A stretch of DNA of 44,856 nucleotides from Thermomonas hydrothermalis (GTDB taxonomy: Bacteria > Pseudomonadota > Gammaproteobacteria > Xanthomonadales > Xanthomonadaceae), in contig NZ_FQUK01000021.1 in assembly GCF_900129205.1 (NCBI RefSeq), positions 1 to 44,856 on the forward strand, given 5' to 3'. The notes under the pieces were generated by a model. It saw nothing but the letters and a program-made list of their open reading frames with translations. It did no database searches and was not told the origin of the DNA. Below are positions 15,438-24,379 of this stretch, piece after piece (position 1 is the stretch's first letter; each line of letters starts with the position of its first letter). Made by a program: the position numbers and the translations under genes.

Positions 15438-17687
15438 ATGACCGACCTTTCCCCTCGCTCCAGCTTTCACGGCTTTGAACAGATCCCGCTGCGCGAATAC
15501 GCCGAGCGCGCCTACCTCGATTACTCGATGTACGTGGTGCTCGACCGCGCCTTGCCCTTCATCGGCGACGGCCTGAAACCGGTCCAGCGCCGCATCATCT
15601 ATGCCATGAGCGAGCTGGGGCTGAACGCCTCGGCCAAGCCCAAGAAGTCCGCGCGCACCGTGGGCGATGTGATCGGCAAGTTCCACCCGCATGGCGACTC
15701 CGCCTGCTACGAGGCGCTGGTGCTGATGGCGCAGCCGTTCTCGTACCGCTACCCGCTGATCGAAGGCCAGGGCAACTTCGGCTCCAGCGACGACCCCAAA
15801 TCGTTCGCCGCGATGCGCTACACCGAGGCCAAGCTGTCCCCGATCGCCGAGGTGCTGCTGGCCGAGCTGGAGCAGGGCACGGTGGACTGGACGCCCAACT
15901 TCGACGGCACCCTGGAGGAGCCCGCCTGGCTGCCGGCACGGCTGCCGCACCTGCTGCTCAATGGCACTACCGGCATCGCGGTGGGCATGGCCACCGACAT
16001 CCCCCCGCACAATCTGGGCGAGCTGGTCAGCGCCTGCGTGCGCTTGCTGGACGATCCCGACGCCAGCGTGCGTGACCTGTGCGAGCACGTGCGTGGCCCC
16101 GACTATCCCACCGGCGCCGAAATCATCACCCCGCCCGACGACCTGCGGGCGATCTATGAAACCGGCACCGGCAGCGTGCGCGCACGTGCGGTGTACGTGC
16201 GCGAACAGGGCAACATCGTGATTACCGAGCTGCCCTACCAGGTCAGCCCCGGCAAGGTGATCGAGCAGATCGCCCAGCAAATGCGCGCCAAGAAGCTGCC
16301 GTGGCTGGAGGACATCCGCGACGAGTCCGACCACGCCAACCCCACCCGCATCGTGCTGGTGCCGCGCAGCAACCGGGTCGATGCCGAGCAGCTGATGGGG
16401 CATCTGTTTGCCACCACCGACCTGGAAAAGAGCTACCGAGTCAACCTGAACGTGATCGGCCTGGACGGGCGCCCGCAGGTGAAGAACCTGAAGACGCTGC
16501 TGACGGAATGGCTGACGTTCCGCCAGGACACCGTGACCCGCCGGCTCAAGCACCGGCTGGACAAGGTCGAACGCCGCCTGCACCTGCTCGATGGCCTGCT
16601 GGTGGCATTCCTCAATCTGGACGAAGTGATCCGCATCATCCGCAGCGAGGACGAACCCAAGGCCGTGCTGATGGCGCGTTTTGCCCTGTCGGACGCGCAA
16701 GCCGACTACATCCTCGACACCAAGCTCAAGCAGCTGGCGCGGCTTGAGGAAATGAAAATCCGCGGTGAGCAGGACGACCTGATCGCCGAGCGCAAGACAT
16801 TGCTGGCCACCCTCGACAGCAAGGCCCGCCTGCGCAAGCTGATCAAGGACGAGCTGCTGGCTGATGCCAAACGCTTTGGCGATGCCCGCCGCAGCCCACT
16901 GGTCACCCGTCAGGCCGCGCAGGCACTGGACGAAACCGAGCTAGTGGCCAGCGAGCCGATGACCGTGGTGCTCAGCGAAAAAGGCTGGGTGCGCGCCGCC
17001 AAAGGCCACGACATCGACGCCGCCGCGCTGTCCTACCGCGAAGGCGATGGCCTGCTGGCCGCCGTTCGCACCCGCAGCACTCATCAGGTGGCCTTCCTGG
17101 ATTCGCATGGCCGCAGCTATTCGACGGCGGTGCACACCCTGCCCTCCGCGCGCGGCAACGGTGAACCACTGACCGGCCGCTTCAGCCCGGCACCGGGTGC
17201 GACATTCCAGGCCATGGCCAGCGCCAGCAACGAGGATCGGCTGGTGCTGGCCTCCAGCCACGGCTATGGCTTCATCACCCGCTTCGAAAACCTACTCAGC
17301 CGACAGAAAGCCGGCAAGGCGCTGCTGTCGCTGGGCGAAGGCGCACGCGTGCTGGCACCTGCCGCCGTCAACGACCCAGCCCGCGACCGTCTGGTAGTGG
17401 TGACCAGTCTCGGCCACGTCCTGGCCTTCCCGCTGGCCGAGCTGCCCGAGTTGGACAAAGGCAAGGGCAACAAGCTGATCGAGATCCCCAAGGCCAAGCG
17501 CGGCACCGAGCATGTCACTGCCATCGCCGTCGTACCGGAAGGCGGCAAGCTGCAGGTGAAATCTGGTGCCCGCACGATGACGCTGACCTACCACGACCTC
17601 GACGCCTATCTCGGCGCCCGCGGGTCACGCGGCGGCTTGCTGCCACGCGGCTGGCAACGGGTGGACGGGCTGAGCGTCGAAGCCTGA
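15438..17687 (+). CDS. parC: DNA topoisomerase IV subunit A
   Basis: A 749-residue type IIA topoisomerase subunit that, with ParE, decatenates daughter chromosomes. The breakage-reunion domain shows [16 protein letters not shown], the quinolone-determining stretch [12 protein letters not shown] and the catalytic Tyr128 in [10 protein letters not shown]. The coiled-coil gate (about 395-490) and a shorter C-terminal beta-pinwheel follow ([32 protein letters not shown]). Lack of a GyrA box and the total length favour ParC over GyrA. Ser88 and Glu92, equivalent to the E. coli Ser80/Glu84 resistance positions, are wild type, so no target-site quinolone resistance is apparent. parE is not in the window. 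Confidence 0.97.
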   Translation: MTDLSPRSSFHGFEQIPLREYAERAYLDYSMYVVLDRALPFIGDGLKPVQRRIIYAMSELGLNASAKPKKSARTVGDVIGKFHPHGDSACYEALVLMAQPFSYRYPLIEGQGNFGSSDDPKSFAAMRYTEAKLSPIAEVLLAELEQGTVDWTPNFDGTLEEPAWLPARLPHLLLNGTTGIAVGMATDIPPHNLGELVSACVRLLDDPDASVRDLCEHVRGPDYPTGAEIITPPDDLRAIYETGTGSVRARAVYVREQGNIVITELPYQVSPGKVIEQIAQQMRAKKLPWLEDIRDESDHANPTRIVLVPRSNRVDAEQLMGHLFATTDLEKSYRVNLNVIGLDGRPQVKNLKTLLTEWLTFRQDTVTRRLKHRLDKVERRLHLLDGLLVAFLNLDEVIRIIRSEDEPKAVLMARFALSDAQADYILDTKLKQLARLEEMKIRGEQDDLIAERKTLLATLDSKARLRKLIKDELLADAKRFGDARRSPLVTRQAAQALDETELVASEPMTVVLSEKGWVRAAKGHDIDAAALSYREGDGLLAAVRTRSTHQVAFLDSHGRSYSTAVHTLPSARGNGEPLTGRFSPAPGATFQAMASASNEDRLVLASSHGYGFITRFENLLSRQKAGKALLSLGEGARVLAPAAVNDPARDRLVVVTSLGHVLAFPLAELPELDKGKGNKLIEIPKAKRGTEHVTAIAVVPEGGKLQVKSGARTMTLTYHDLDAYLGARGSRGGLLPRGWQRVDGLSVEA

Positions 17688-17763
17688 GAACGCCCATCCG
17701 TGGCCGACAGGCATCTCCGCCGTGTGCGAAAGATGCCCTGACCACCGTCAACGAGGACACCAC

Positions 17764-18438
17764 ATGCATCCGGACTTCTGGCATCAGCGCTGGGCCAACC
17801 AGGAAATCGGCTTCCATCAACCCGCCCCTACCCCGCTGCTGCTCAAGCACTGGCCAACGCTGGCGATCCCGCTGGGCGCGGAGGTGTTCGTACCGCTGTG
17901 CGGCAAGTCGCACGACCTGCACTGGCTGGCCGAAGCCGGGTATCGGGTGCTGGGCGTGGAGCTATCGCCGATTGCAGTCGAGGCATTTTTTGCCGAACAC
18001 GGTCTGACCCCGGAGATCACGGACACGGCCTATGGAACCCGTTACCGCGCAGGCGCCATTGAAATCCTGTGCGGCGATGCGTTCGCCCTGGATCCGCAAC
18101 GGCTGGCCGGCTGTGCTGCCGTGTTCGACCGCGCCGCCCTGATCGCGCTGCCGCCGGAGCTGCGCCGCCGCTACGCGGCTGAGCTGTACGCGCACCTGCC
18201 GGCCGGCTGCCGCGGATTGCTGATCACCCTGGAATACCCCCAGGCCGAACGAGAAGGCCCGCCATTTTCGGTTTCCGAAGCCGAGGTCCAGGCCCTGTTT
18301 GCTCAGGACTGGGCGATCGCACTGCGGGAACGCCGCCCGATTCCGCCGGATGCTCCGGGCTTCATCGCCGGTGTATCGCAGCTGGACACCGCGGTGTATG
18401 CCCTGACCCGGCGGCCTGAAAACCCCGCGCCGGTTTGA
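17764..18438 (+). CDS. tpm: Thiopurine S-methyltransferase
   Basis: A 224-residue SAM-dependent methyltransferase of the TPMT family. In bacteria the family methylates thiopurines and detoxifies selenite/tellurite oxyanions by methylation. The start at ATG 17764 is preceded by GAGG at 8 nt spacing and yields the usual N-terminus MHPDFWHQRW. The SAM site is FVPLCGKSHDLHWLAEAGYRVLGVELS; DRAALIALPPELR and LLITLEYPQ are also typical. Its TGA stop lies inside the FNR box of hemN. Its relation to the respiratory genes downstream is probably positional only. Confidence 0.95.
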   Translation: MHPDFWHQRWANQEIGFHQPAPTPLLLKHWPTLAIPLGAEVFVPLCGKSHDLHWLAEAGYRVLGVELSPIAVEAFFAEHGLTPEITDTAYGTRYRAGAIEILCGDAFALDPQRLAGCAAVFDRAALIALPPELRRRYAAELYAHLPAGCRGLLITLEYPQAEREGPPFSVSEAEVQALFAQDWAIALRERRPIPPDAPGFIAGVSQLDTAVYALTRRPENPAPV

Positions 18439-18476
18439 CCGAGATCAAGTCGCCGGGCGGGCATGACGGTTACGCT
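18435..18476 (+). promoter_or_regulatory. FNR box and -10 of hemN
   Basis: TTGACCGAGATCAA (18435-18448) matches the FNR/ANR consensus TTGAT-N4-ATCAA in 9 of 10 fixed bases. The -10 TACGCT at 18471-18476 lies exactly where a class II site (centre at -41.5) demands. This puts the transcript start at about 18483, so hemN would be leaderless from the ATG at 18484. This rules against the in-frame ATG at 18463. Confidence 0.85.
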
Positions 18477-18483
18477 TCGGACC

Positions 18484-19884
18484 ATGCACGCCCAGCACGT
18501 CACCTTTGACGCCGACCTGCTACGCCGGTACGACCGGCCGGGACCGCGTTACACCTCCTACCCCACCGCGCCGCAGTTCAGCCCGGCGTTTGGGGAAGCC
18601 CAGCTGCGTGCCGCCATCCAGGCCAGCAACGAGGACCCCATCCCGCGGCAGCTGTCGCTGTACGTGCATGTGCCGTTCTGCACCAGCCCCTGCTTTTATT
18701 GCGGCTGCAACCGGGTGATCACCCGCGACACCGCCCGCGGCGAGGGTTATTTGATCCGCCTGCAGCGCGAAATCAGCCTGATTGCGCCGTTGTTCGACCG
18801 CGACCGCGAGGTGATCCAACTGCACTTCGGTGGCGGCACGCCCAACTTCCTCACGCCCGCCCAGCTGGGCGAGGTGATGGACAGCCTGCGCCGGCAGTTT
18901 CTGTTCTCCTCCGGCCCGGACAATGACATTTCAATCGAGATCGACCCGCGCGTCTGTCCGCCCGAGTGGCTGCCGGAACTGGCCAAGCTGGGGTTCAACC
19001 GCATCAGCTTAGGGGTGCAGGACTTCGACCCGACGGTCCAGGCCGCTGTCAACCGCATCCAGAGTGTGGAAGACACCCGCGCGGTGATCGAGGCCGCACG
19101 CAACGCCGGGATCGGCTCGATCAACATCGACCTGATCTATGGCCTGCCCGCGCAGACCCTGGACGGGTTCGGCAAGACCCTGGATACGGTGGTCGCACTG
19201 CGCCCAGACCGCCTGGCCGTCTACAGCTACGCGCACCTGCCGCACCTGTTCAAGCCACAAAAGCAGATTGACGAACGCCTGCTGCTGAGCGGCGAAGCCA
19301 AACTGGCCCTGCTGCAGCTGGCCGTGACCCGGCTGACTGCTGCCGGCTACGTCTACATCGGCATGGACCACTTTGCCCTGCCCGACGACCCGCTGGCGCA
19401 AGCGCAACAGCGCGGCGGGCTGCATCGCAACTTCATGGGGTACACCACCCATGCCGACAGCGACCTGATCGGTCTTGGCGTCTCCGCCATCAGCCATATC
19501 GGCAACAGCTACAGCCAGAATCCGCGCATCCTGTCCGACTGGGAAGCCGCAGTGGATGCCGGCCGCCTGCCGGTGAGCCGCGGCATGCAATTGAGTGAGG
19601 ACGACACCCTGCGCGCCGATCTGATCCAGGCGCTGATGTGCCAGGGCGAGATCCCGATCACCGCCCTGGAACGTCGCTACGGCATCGAGTTCCACCACTA
19701 TTTCGCGGAAGATCTCAAACGTCTGCAGCCACTGGTGGACGATGGCCTGGTGGTGCTGTCCGCACAAAGCATCCGTGCCACCTCGCGCGGGCGCCTGTTG
19801 CTGCGTAACATTGCCATGTGCTTCGACCACTACCTGACCTCCGCCACGTTGGAAACCCATCCGCGCTTCTCGCGCGCGATCTGA
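18484..19884 (+). CDS. hemN: Oxygen-independent coproporphyrinogen III dehydrogenase
   Basis: A 466-residue radical-SAM enzyme that makes protoporphyrinogen IX from coproporphyrinogen III without O2, keeping haem synthesis running anaerobically. The cluster motif CTSPCFYCGC (Cys66, 70, 73, 75) holds the radical-SAM [4Fe-4S]. HFGGGTPNFLTPAQL, FNRISLGVQDFDP and NIDLIYGLPAQT are typical HemN segments, and a C-terminal HemN domain follows. The N-terminus YDRPGPRYTSYPTA is the family signature. The start at 18484 was set by that N-terminus and by the FNR promoter geometry. It lies directly before fnr and norZ, both in the same direction, fitting haem demand by nitrite/NO reductases. Confidence 0.97.
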   Translation: MHAQHVTFDADLLRRYDRPGPRYTSYPTAPQFSPAFGEAQLRAAIQASNEDPIPRQLSLYVHVPFCTSPCFYCGCNRVITRDTARGEGYLIRLQREISLIAPLFDRDREVIQLHFGGGTPNFLTPAQLGEVMDSLRRQFLFSSGPDNDISIEIDPRVCPPEWLPELAKLGFNRISLGVQDFDPTVQAAVNRIQSVEDTRAVIEAARNAGIGSINIDLIYGLPAQTLDGFGKTLDTVVALRPDRLAVYSYAHLPHLFKPQKQIDERLLLSGEAKLALLQLAVTRLTAAGYVYIGMDHFALPDDPLAQAQQRGGLHRNFMGYTTHADSDLIGLGVSAISHIGNSYSQNPRILSDWEAAVDAGRLPVSRGMQLSEDDTLRADLIQALMCQGEIPITALERRYGIEFHHYFAEDLKRLQPLVDDGLVVLSAQSIRATSRGRLLLRNIAMCFDHYLTSATLETHPRFSRAI

Positions 19885-19913
19885 ACGCCCCATGCCCGCC
19901 TCTACGCCCCGGC

Positions 19914-19919
19914 AGGAGG
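19914..19919 (+). promoter_or_regulatory. Ribosome binding site that sets the fnr start
   Basis: AGGAGG lies 5 nt before GTG 19925. The upstream ATG at 19892 has no such site, so GTG is preferred. Confidence 0.75.
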
Positions 19920-19924
19920 TTGCA

Positions 19925-20680
19925 GTGAGCAGCCAGCCTCCGTTCCCGCGCCCGGCTCCGACCGTGCTGTCCGATGACGGGGATGAGCTGCAGTTCTGTT
20001 CCACCTGCGCGTTCTCGCACGCCTGCCTGTCGCAAGGCATGGACAAAAGCGCCCTGCGGGATCTGCACGTACTGGTTGAACATGTCGGCCCGTTTCACGC
20101 CGGCGACACCCTGTTCCGCGAGGGGGATCCATTCGACGCAATCGCCGCGGTGCGTGCCGGTTGCGTCAAGACCCGGGTGATCGACCGCGACGGCCGTGAG
20201 CACGTGCTGGGCTTCCATTTCCCGGGTGAAATCATCGGCCTCAATGCCATCGCTGGCGATCGCTACCCGTGCGATGCGATCGCACTGGACACGGTGATGC
20301 TATGCCGGTTCTCGTTTCCCAAGATCTCGGTGCTGGCCACCCGAGTACCCGGACTGCAACGCGAACTGTTCCGGTTACTCAGCCGCGACATCGGCCGGGC
20401 ATCACTGCTGGCCGGTGACTGGAGTGCCGAGCAGCGCATGGCTGCATTCCTGGTGGGGCTGTCGCGCCGGCTGGCCGCACGCGGGTTTTCCGCCACCCGT
20501 TTCCAGCTCAGCATGAGCCGCACCGACATCGCCAACTATCTACGGCTGGCCCCCGAAACGGTCAGCCGGGTCCTGCGCCGGCTGCAGGACGAGGGCGTGC
20601 TGGCGGTGGACCGTCGCGACGTGGAGCTGCGCGATCCCGATGCACTGGAAGCACTGGCAGCCCCGATACTGCGCGAATAG
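19925..20680 (+). CDS. fnr: FNR/ANR-type oxygen-sensing regulator
   Basis: A 251-residue CRP/FNR-superfamily transcription factor. Cys25, Cys28, Cys34 (FCSTCAFSHAC, spacing Cx2Cx5C as in E. coli FNR) and Cys127 (VMLCRF, equivalent to E. coli Cys122) can hold an O2-labile [4Fe-4S] cluster. A cyclic-nucleotide-like beta-roll (FHAGDTLFREGDPFDAIAAV; VLGFHFPGEIIGLNAI), a dimer helix and a helix-turn-helix with recognition residues ETVSR follow, which predicts binding to TTGAT-N4-ATCAA. Boxes of this type precede hemN, norZ and nirK. It starts 40 nt after hemN and is probably co-transcribed with it. A second FNR with the same four cysteines is at 43899-44669. Confidence 0.95.
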   Translation: MSSQPPFPRPAPTVLSDDGDELQFCSTCAFSHACLSQGMDKSALRDLHVLVEHVGPFHAGDTLFREGDPFDAIAAVRAGCVKTRVIDRDGREHVLGFHFPGEIIGLNAIAGDRYPCDAIALDTVMLCRFSFPKISVLATRVPGLQRELFRLLSRDIGRASLLAGDWSAEQRMAAFLVGLSRRLAARGFSATRFQLSMSRTDIANYLRLAPETVSRVLRRLQDEGVLAVDRRDVELRDPDALEALAAPILRE

Positions 20681-20714
20681 ACCGCCAGCACACGCCTGTG
20701 CTGTTGCATTGTGG

Positions 20715-20728
20715 TTGACCTAGATCAT
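20715..20728 (+). promoter_or_regulatory. FNR box upstream of norZ
   Basis: TTGACCTAGATCAT matches TTGAT-N4-ATCAA at 8 of 10 fixed positions, with 72 nt between its end and the norZ ATG. Possible -10s (GACGAT at 20751, GATAGT at 20754) lie about 30 nt from its centre. The distance to the gene nearly equals that of the nirK box (74 nt). Confidence 0.8.
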
Positions 20729-20800
20729 GGCTGCTACGGGGCATGCGCCGGACGATAGTGCGCGCAATCCCTGTACTCCATTTCTTCAAGGAGAACCACG

Positions 20801-23050
20801 ATGTCCACCATCCGTAGGCTATGGCTGGGCCTGGGCGCCCTGCTAGCCGTCAGCTTCGCCGTCATGCTGTGGCTGGGCGTGGACTTGGTCCACACTGCCC
20901 CGCCAGTTCCCGATCGCGTAGTGACCCAGAGCGGCCACACGCTTTACACCAAAGCTGATATCGAACGTGGCCGTCAGGTCTGGCAACGCATGGGCGGCCA
21001 GCAGCTCGGCTCGATTTGGGGCCATGGCGCCTTGGTGGCACCCGACTGGTCGGCCGACTGGCTGCACCGGGAGACCGAGGCCATGCTGGAACTGCAGGCC
21101 CGTGCCGACACCGGCCAGCCCTACGCCAGCCTGGATGCTGCCGAACAGGCGCGCATCCAGGCCAAGGTCAAGCCGCTGATGCGCGCCAACACCTATGACC
21201 AGGCCAAGAACGAACTCGTGGTCAGCGACATGCGGGCGCAGGCCATCAGCGCCGTGGCCGCACACTACGAGAGCCTGTTCTCCAACGATCCAGCCACCCA
21301 TGAGCTTCGGGTGGACTATGCAATGCGCGAAAATACCGTGGCAGATGCCGATGACCGTCGCGCATTGACGGCGTTTTTCCATTGGGCGGCCTGGGCCGCG
21401 GGCACCGACCGCCCCGGCGAGACCAACCGCACCTACACCAACAACTGGCCATACGAGCCGCTCATCGGCAACCAGCCGACTGCAGGCACCTTCATCTGGT
21501 CGGTGTTCTCGCTGCTGTTCCTGATCGGTGGCATTGGCCTGCTGGCCTGGCACTACGCGGCCTACCACGGCAAGGAGGCGTTGCCGACGCCGCCGGCACA
21601 GGATCCGCTGCGGGGCCTGACCATCACGCCGTCGATGAAGGCCACCGCCAAGTACTTCTGGGTGGTGGTGGCACTGTTCCTGGTGCAGATCCTGCTGGGC
21701 GCAACCACCGCGCACTATCAGGTGGAAGGCCAGGAAGCCTACGGTTTCAAGATCGCCGAGATCCTGCCCTACTCACTGACACGCAGCTGGCACACGCAAC
21801 TGGCGGTGCTGTGGATTGCGACCGCCTGGCTTGGCACCGGCCTGTTCATCGCCCCGGCGATCTCTGGGCATGAGCCGAAATACCAGCGCGCTGGCGTCAA
21901 CTTCCTGTTCGTCTGCTTGCTGATCATCGTGGTGGGTGCCTTTGCTGGCCAGTGGTTTGCGGTGATGCAGAAGCTTGGACTGCAGTACAACTTCTGGTTC
22001 GGGCACCAAGGCTGGGAGTATGTGGATATTGGCCGGTTCTGGCAGGCGTTCTTGTTCATCGGCCTGCTACTGTGGCTGACCTTAATGGGCCGCGCGCTAT
22101 GGCCCGCGCTGAAGCGCAAGGACGAGATGTCCTCCATCGTCGGCCTGCTGTTCCTGTCCACCATTGCCATCGGCCTGTTCTACGGCGCTGGTCTGATGTG
22201 GGGCGAACACAGCCACATCTCGGTGGTCGAGTACTGGCGCTGGTGGGTGGTGCACCTGTGGGTGGAGGGCTTCTTCGAAGTGTTTGCGGTGGCGGTGATC
22301 AGCTTCCTGTTTGTGAAGCTGGGCCTGCTGCGCGGCAAGTCGGCCACCATCAACGTGCTGTTCGCCACCATCGTGTACTTGACCGGCGGCGTGTTGGGGA
22401 TGTTCCACCACCTGTACTTCGCCGGCACCACCACCGCGGCGGTTGCACTGGGCGCCTGCTTCTCGGCGCTGGAAGTGGTACCGCTGGCGCTGATCGGCCT
22501 GGAAGCCCATGAAACCTGGAGCCATAGCCGCGCCACGCCATGGATGGAACGTTACCGCTGGCCGATCATGTTCTTCCTGGCTGTGAGCTTCTGGAACCTG
22601 GTGGGCGCCGGTCTGTTCGGCTTCCTGATCAACACACCAATCGCGCTGTACTACATGCAAGGTCTGAATCTGACCCCGCTGCATGGCCATACCGCGCTGT
22701 TCGGGGTGTACGGGATGCTGGGTATCGGCCTGATGCTGTTCTCCCTGCGCAGCCTGCGCCCGCAGGTGCGGTGGCCGACCGGTTTGCTACGCGGAGCGTT
22801 CTGGAGCATGAACATTGGCCTGGGGCTGATGGCCCTGCTGACCCTGCTGCCGATGGGCGTGCTGCAGCTCAACGCTGCGCTGGAGCATGGCTACTGGTAC
22901 GCCCGCTCGGCCGAGTTCATGGCACGTCCGCTCATCCACATGCTGGTCTGGATGCGGATGCCAGGCGACCTGGTGTTTGCCTCAGGCGCTTTGCTGCTTA
23001 GCCTGTTCGTCTTGCGGCTGTGGGTAGGGGCGCGGCGGGAGCAGGCCTGA
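20801..23050 (+). CDS. norZ: Quinol-dependent nitric oxide reductase (qNor)
   Basis: A 749-residue single-subunit NO reductase of the haem-copper oxidase superfamily. It reduces 2 NO to N2O in the cytoplasmic membrane using quinol. An N-terminal TM helix and a large periplasmic domain resembling NorC without the haem motif (about 35-215) precede 12 or more further TM helices. Likely ligands: His331 (SWHTQLAVLW) and His630 for low-spin haem b, His628 (LHGHTALFG) for haem b3, and His485 (VVHLWVEGFFEVF) with His536/His537 (MFHHLYFAGT) for FeB. The Glu residues in VEGFFEVF are typical of NORs. AAGGAG lies before the ATG. It follows fnr and has its own FNR box and a strong terminator. It removes the NO made by NirK, encoded 18 kb away. 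Confidence 0.97.
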   Translation: MSTIRRLWLGLGALLAVSFAVMLWLGVDLVHTAPPVPDRVVTQSGHTLYTKADIERGRQVWQRMGGQQLGSIWGHGALVAPDWSADWLHRETEAMLELQARADTGQPYASLDAAEQARIQAKVKPLMRANTYDQAKNELVVSDMRAQAISAVAAHYESLFSNDPATHELRVDYAMRENTVADADDRRALTAFFHWAAWAAGTDRPGETNRTYTNNWPYEPLIGNQPTAGTFIWSVFSLLFLIGGIGLLAWHYAAYHGKEALPTPPAQDPLRGLTITPSMKATAKYFWVVVALFLVQILLGATTAHYQVEGQEAYGFKIAEILPYSLTRSWHTQLAVLWIATAWLGTGLFIAPAISGHEPKYQRAGVNFLFVCLLIIVVGAFAGQWFAVMQKLGLQYNFWFGHQGWEYVDIGRFWQAFLFIGLLLWLTLMGRALWPALKRKDEMSSIVGLLFLSTIAIGLFYGAGLMWGEHSHISVVEYWRWWVVHLWVEGFFEVFAVAVISFLFVKLGLLRGKSATINVLFATIVYLTGGVLGMFHHLYFAGTTTAAVALGACFSALEVVPLALIGLEAHETWSHSRATPWMERYRWPIMFFLAVSFWNLVGAGLFGFLINTPIALYYMQGLNLTPLHGHTALFGVYGMLGIGLMLFSLRSLRPQVRWPTGLLRGAFWSMNIGLGLMALLTLLPMGVLQLNAALEHGYWYARSAEFMARPLIHMLVWMRMPGDLVFASGALLLSLFVLRLWVGARREQA

Positions 23051-23067
23051 CCCGCGCACGACCCGAT

Positions 23068-23103
23068 CGACGGGGCGGCCATGTGGCCGCCCCGTCGCGT
23101 TTT
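23068..23103 (+). terminator. Intrinsic terminator of norZ
   Basis: A perfect 14-bp GC-rich stem (23068-23081 with 23084-23097) is followed by CGTTTTA, 17 nt after the norZ stop. Confidence 0.85.
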
Positions 23104-23232
23104 ACCGCCAGAAGTCGCGCCAAACGCACCCCACACCCCGTCCGTACTGCCCGCCGTGATGCATCCCGGCGGCTCCATGACATCCGCAGCAGCGCGTACC
23201 ATTTGCGCACCGTCCCACCCCAGGAAACCGCC

Positions 23233-24378
23233 GTGTCCCTGCGCCCTGCCTTCCTTACCTGCGCCATCCTGCTACTGACCGCATGCAGCAAGACCGCATC
23301 GAATGCCGAAACCACAACCGCCGCCGGCCAGGAAGAAAAGATCCTCAATGTCTATAACTGGTCCGACTATGTGGCCGAAGACACCATCGCCAATTTCGAG
23401 AAGGCGACCGGGATCAAGGTCAATTACGACGTCTATTCCGAGAACGAGACGCTGGAGACCAAACTGACGGCCGGCAGCAGCGGCTACGACCTGGTGTTCC
23501 CATCGGCGCGCCCGTTCGCGCAGCGTCAGATCAAAGCAGGCCTGTACCTGCCGCTGGACAAGAGCAAGCTGCCCAACCTCACGCACCTTGATCCGGCCAT
23601 TCTGCGCGGGCTGACCGACATCGCCCCTGGCAACGCCTACGTGGTGCCTTACATGTGGGGCACCACGGGTCTGGGCATCAACGTGGACAAAGTGAAGGCC
23701 GTATTGGGCGAGAACGCCCCCATCGACTCCTGGAGCCTGCTGTTTGATCCCGCCAATGCCGAAAAACTGGCCAAATGCGGGATCAGCGTGCTGGACGACG
23801 ACCAGGAAGCCTTCGGCGCCGCCCTGATCTGGAAGGGCAAGAACCCGAACGCTGGCGCAGCCGATGAAATCGAGACGGTGAAGCAGATCTATGCCGCCAT
23901 CCGTCCATACATCCGCACCTTCAACAATGCCGAATACAAGGACGCGCTGGCCAACGGCGATCTCTGCGTGGCGATGGGCTATTCCGGCGACATCCTCGGT
24001 GCCGCCGACGCGGCCGCAAAAGCAGCGGAAGCCAACCACACGCCGGCGCCGAACATCCGCTATGTCATTCCGAAGGAAGGCGCGATCCGCTGGGTGGATG
24101 TGATGGCGATCCCCAAGGACGCCAAACATCCTGGCAACGCGCAGTTGTTCATCAACTACCTGCTCGATCCCAAGGTGTCGGCCGCCATCACCAATGCGGT
24201 CGGCTACGCCAACCCGAACAAGGACGCCACTGCGCTGGTGGATCCCGCCATCGCAAACAATCCCGGCGTGTACCCACCGGAGGCCGTGCGCGCCAAGCTG
24301 GTCGACCCCACGTCTCTGCCAGAAGCCGTACAGCGGCAGCGCGTGCGCGCATGGACCGCGATCAAGAGCGGACACTGA
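23233..24378 (+). CDS. potF: Putrescine/spermidine ABC transporter, substrate-binding lipoprotein
   Basis: A 381-residue periplasmic polyamine-binding protein. The start is GTG 23233 with AGGA 7 nt upstream, giving a lipoprotein signal (VSLRPAFLTCAILLLTAC, lipobox LTAC); the longer frame upstream is a translated intergenic region. The mature protein shows the PotF/PotD signature LNVYNWSDYVAEDT with the Trp-Ser-Asp-Tyr ligand residues, DLVFPSA, YVVPYMWGTTGLG, CVAMGYSGD and IPKEGAIRWVDVMAIP, whose Asp fits the amine-binding Asp of PotF. First gene of potFGHI. The close match to PotF favours putrescine, but spermidine cannot be excluded. Confidence 0.94.
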   Translation: MSLRPAFLTCAILLLTACSKTASNAETTTAAGQEEKILNVYNWSDYVAEDTIANFEKATGIKVNYDVYSENETLETKLTAGSSGYDLVFPSARPFAQRQIKAGLYLPLDKSKLPNLTHLDPAILRGLTDIAPGNAYVVPYMWGTTGLGINVDKVKAVLGENAPIDSWSLLFDPANAEKLAKCGISVLDDDQEAFGAALIWKGKNPNAGAADEIETVKQIYAAIRPYIRTFNNAEYKDALANGDLCVAMGYSGDILGAADAAAKAAEANHTPAPNIRYVIPKEGAIRWVDVMAIPKDAKHPGNAQLFINYLLDPKVSAAITNAVGYANPNKDATALVDPAIANNPGVYPPEAVRAKLVDPTSLPEAVQRQRVRAWTAIKSGH

Positions 24379-24379
24379 C

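Noticed and set aside
15201..16700. 499-codon open frame on the minus strand inside queG/parC
   Set aside because: It is antisense to the clearly real parC gene, has the His/Gly/Gln/Val-rich composition typical of shadow frames in GC-rich DNA, and shows no domain.
18463..18483. Earlier in-frame ATG for hemN at 18463
   Set aside because: It lies between the FNR box and the predicted transcription start, and it precedes the conserved HemN N-terminus.
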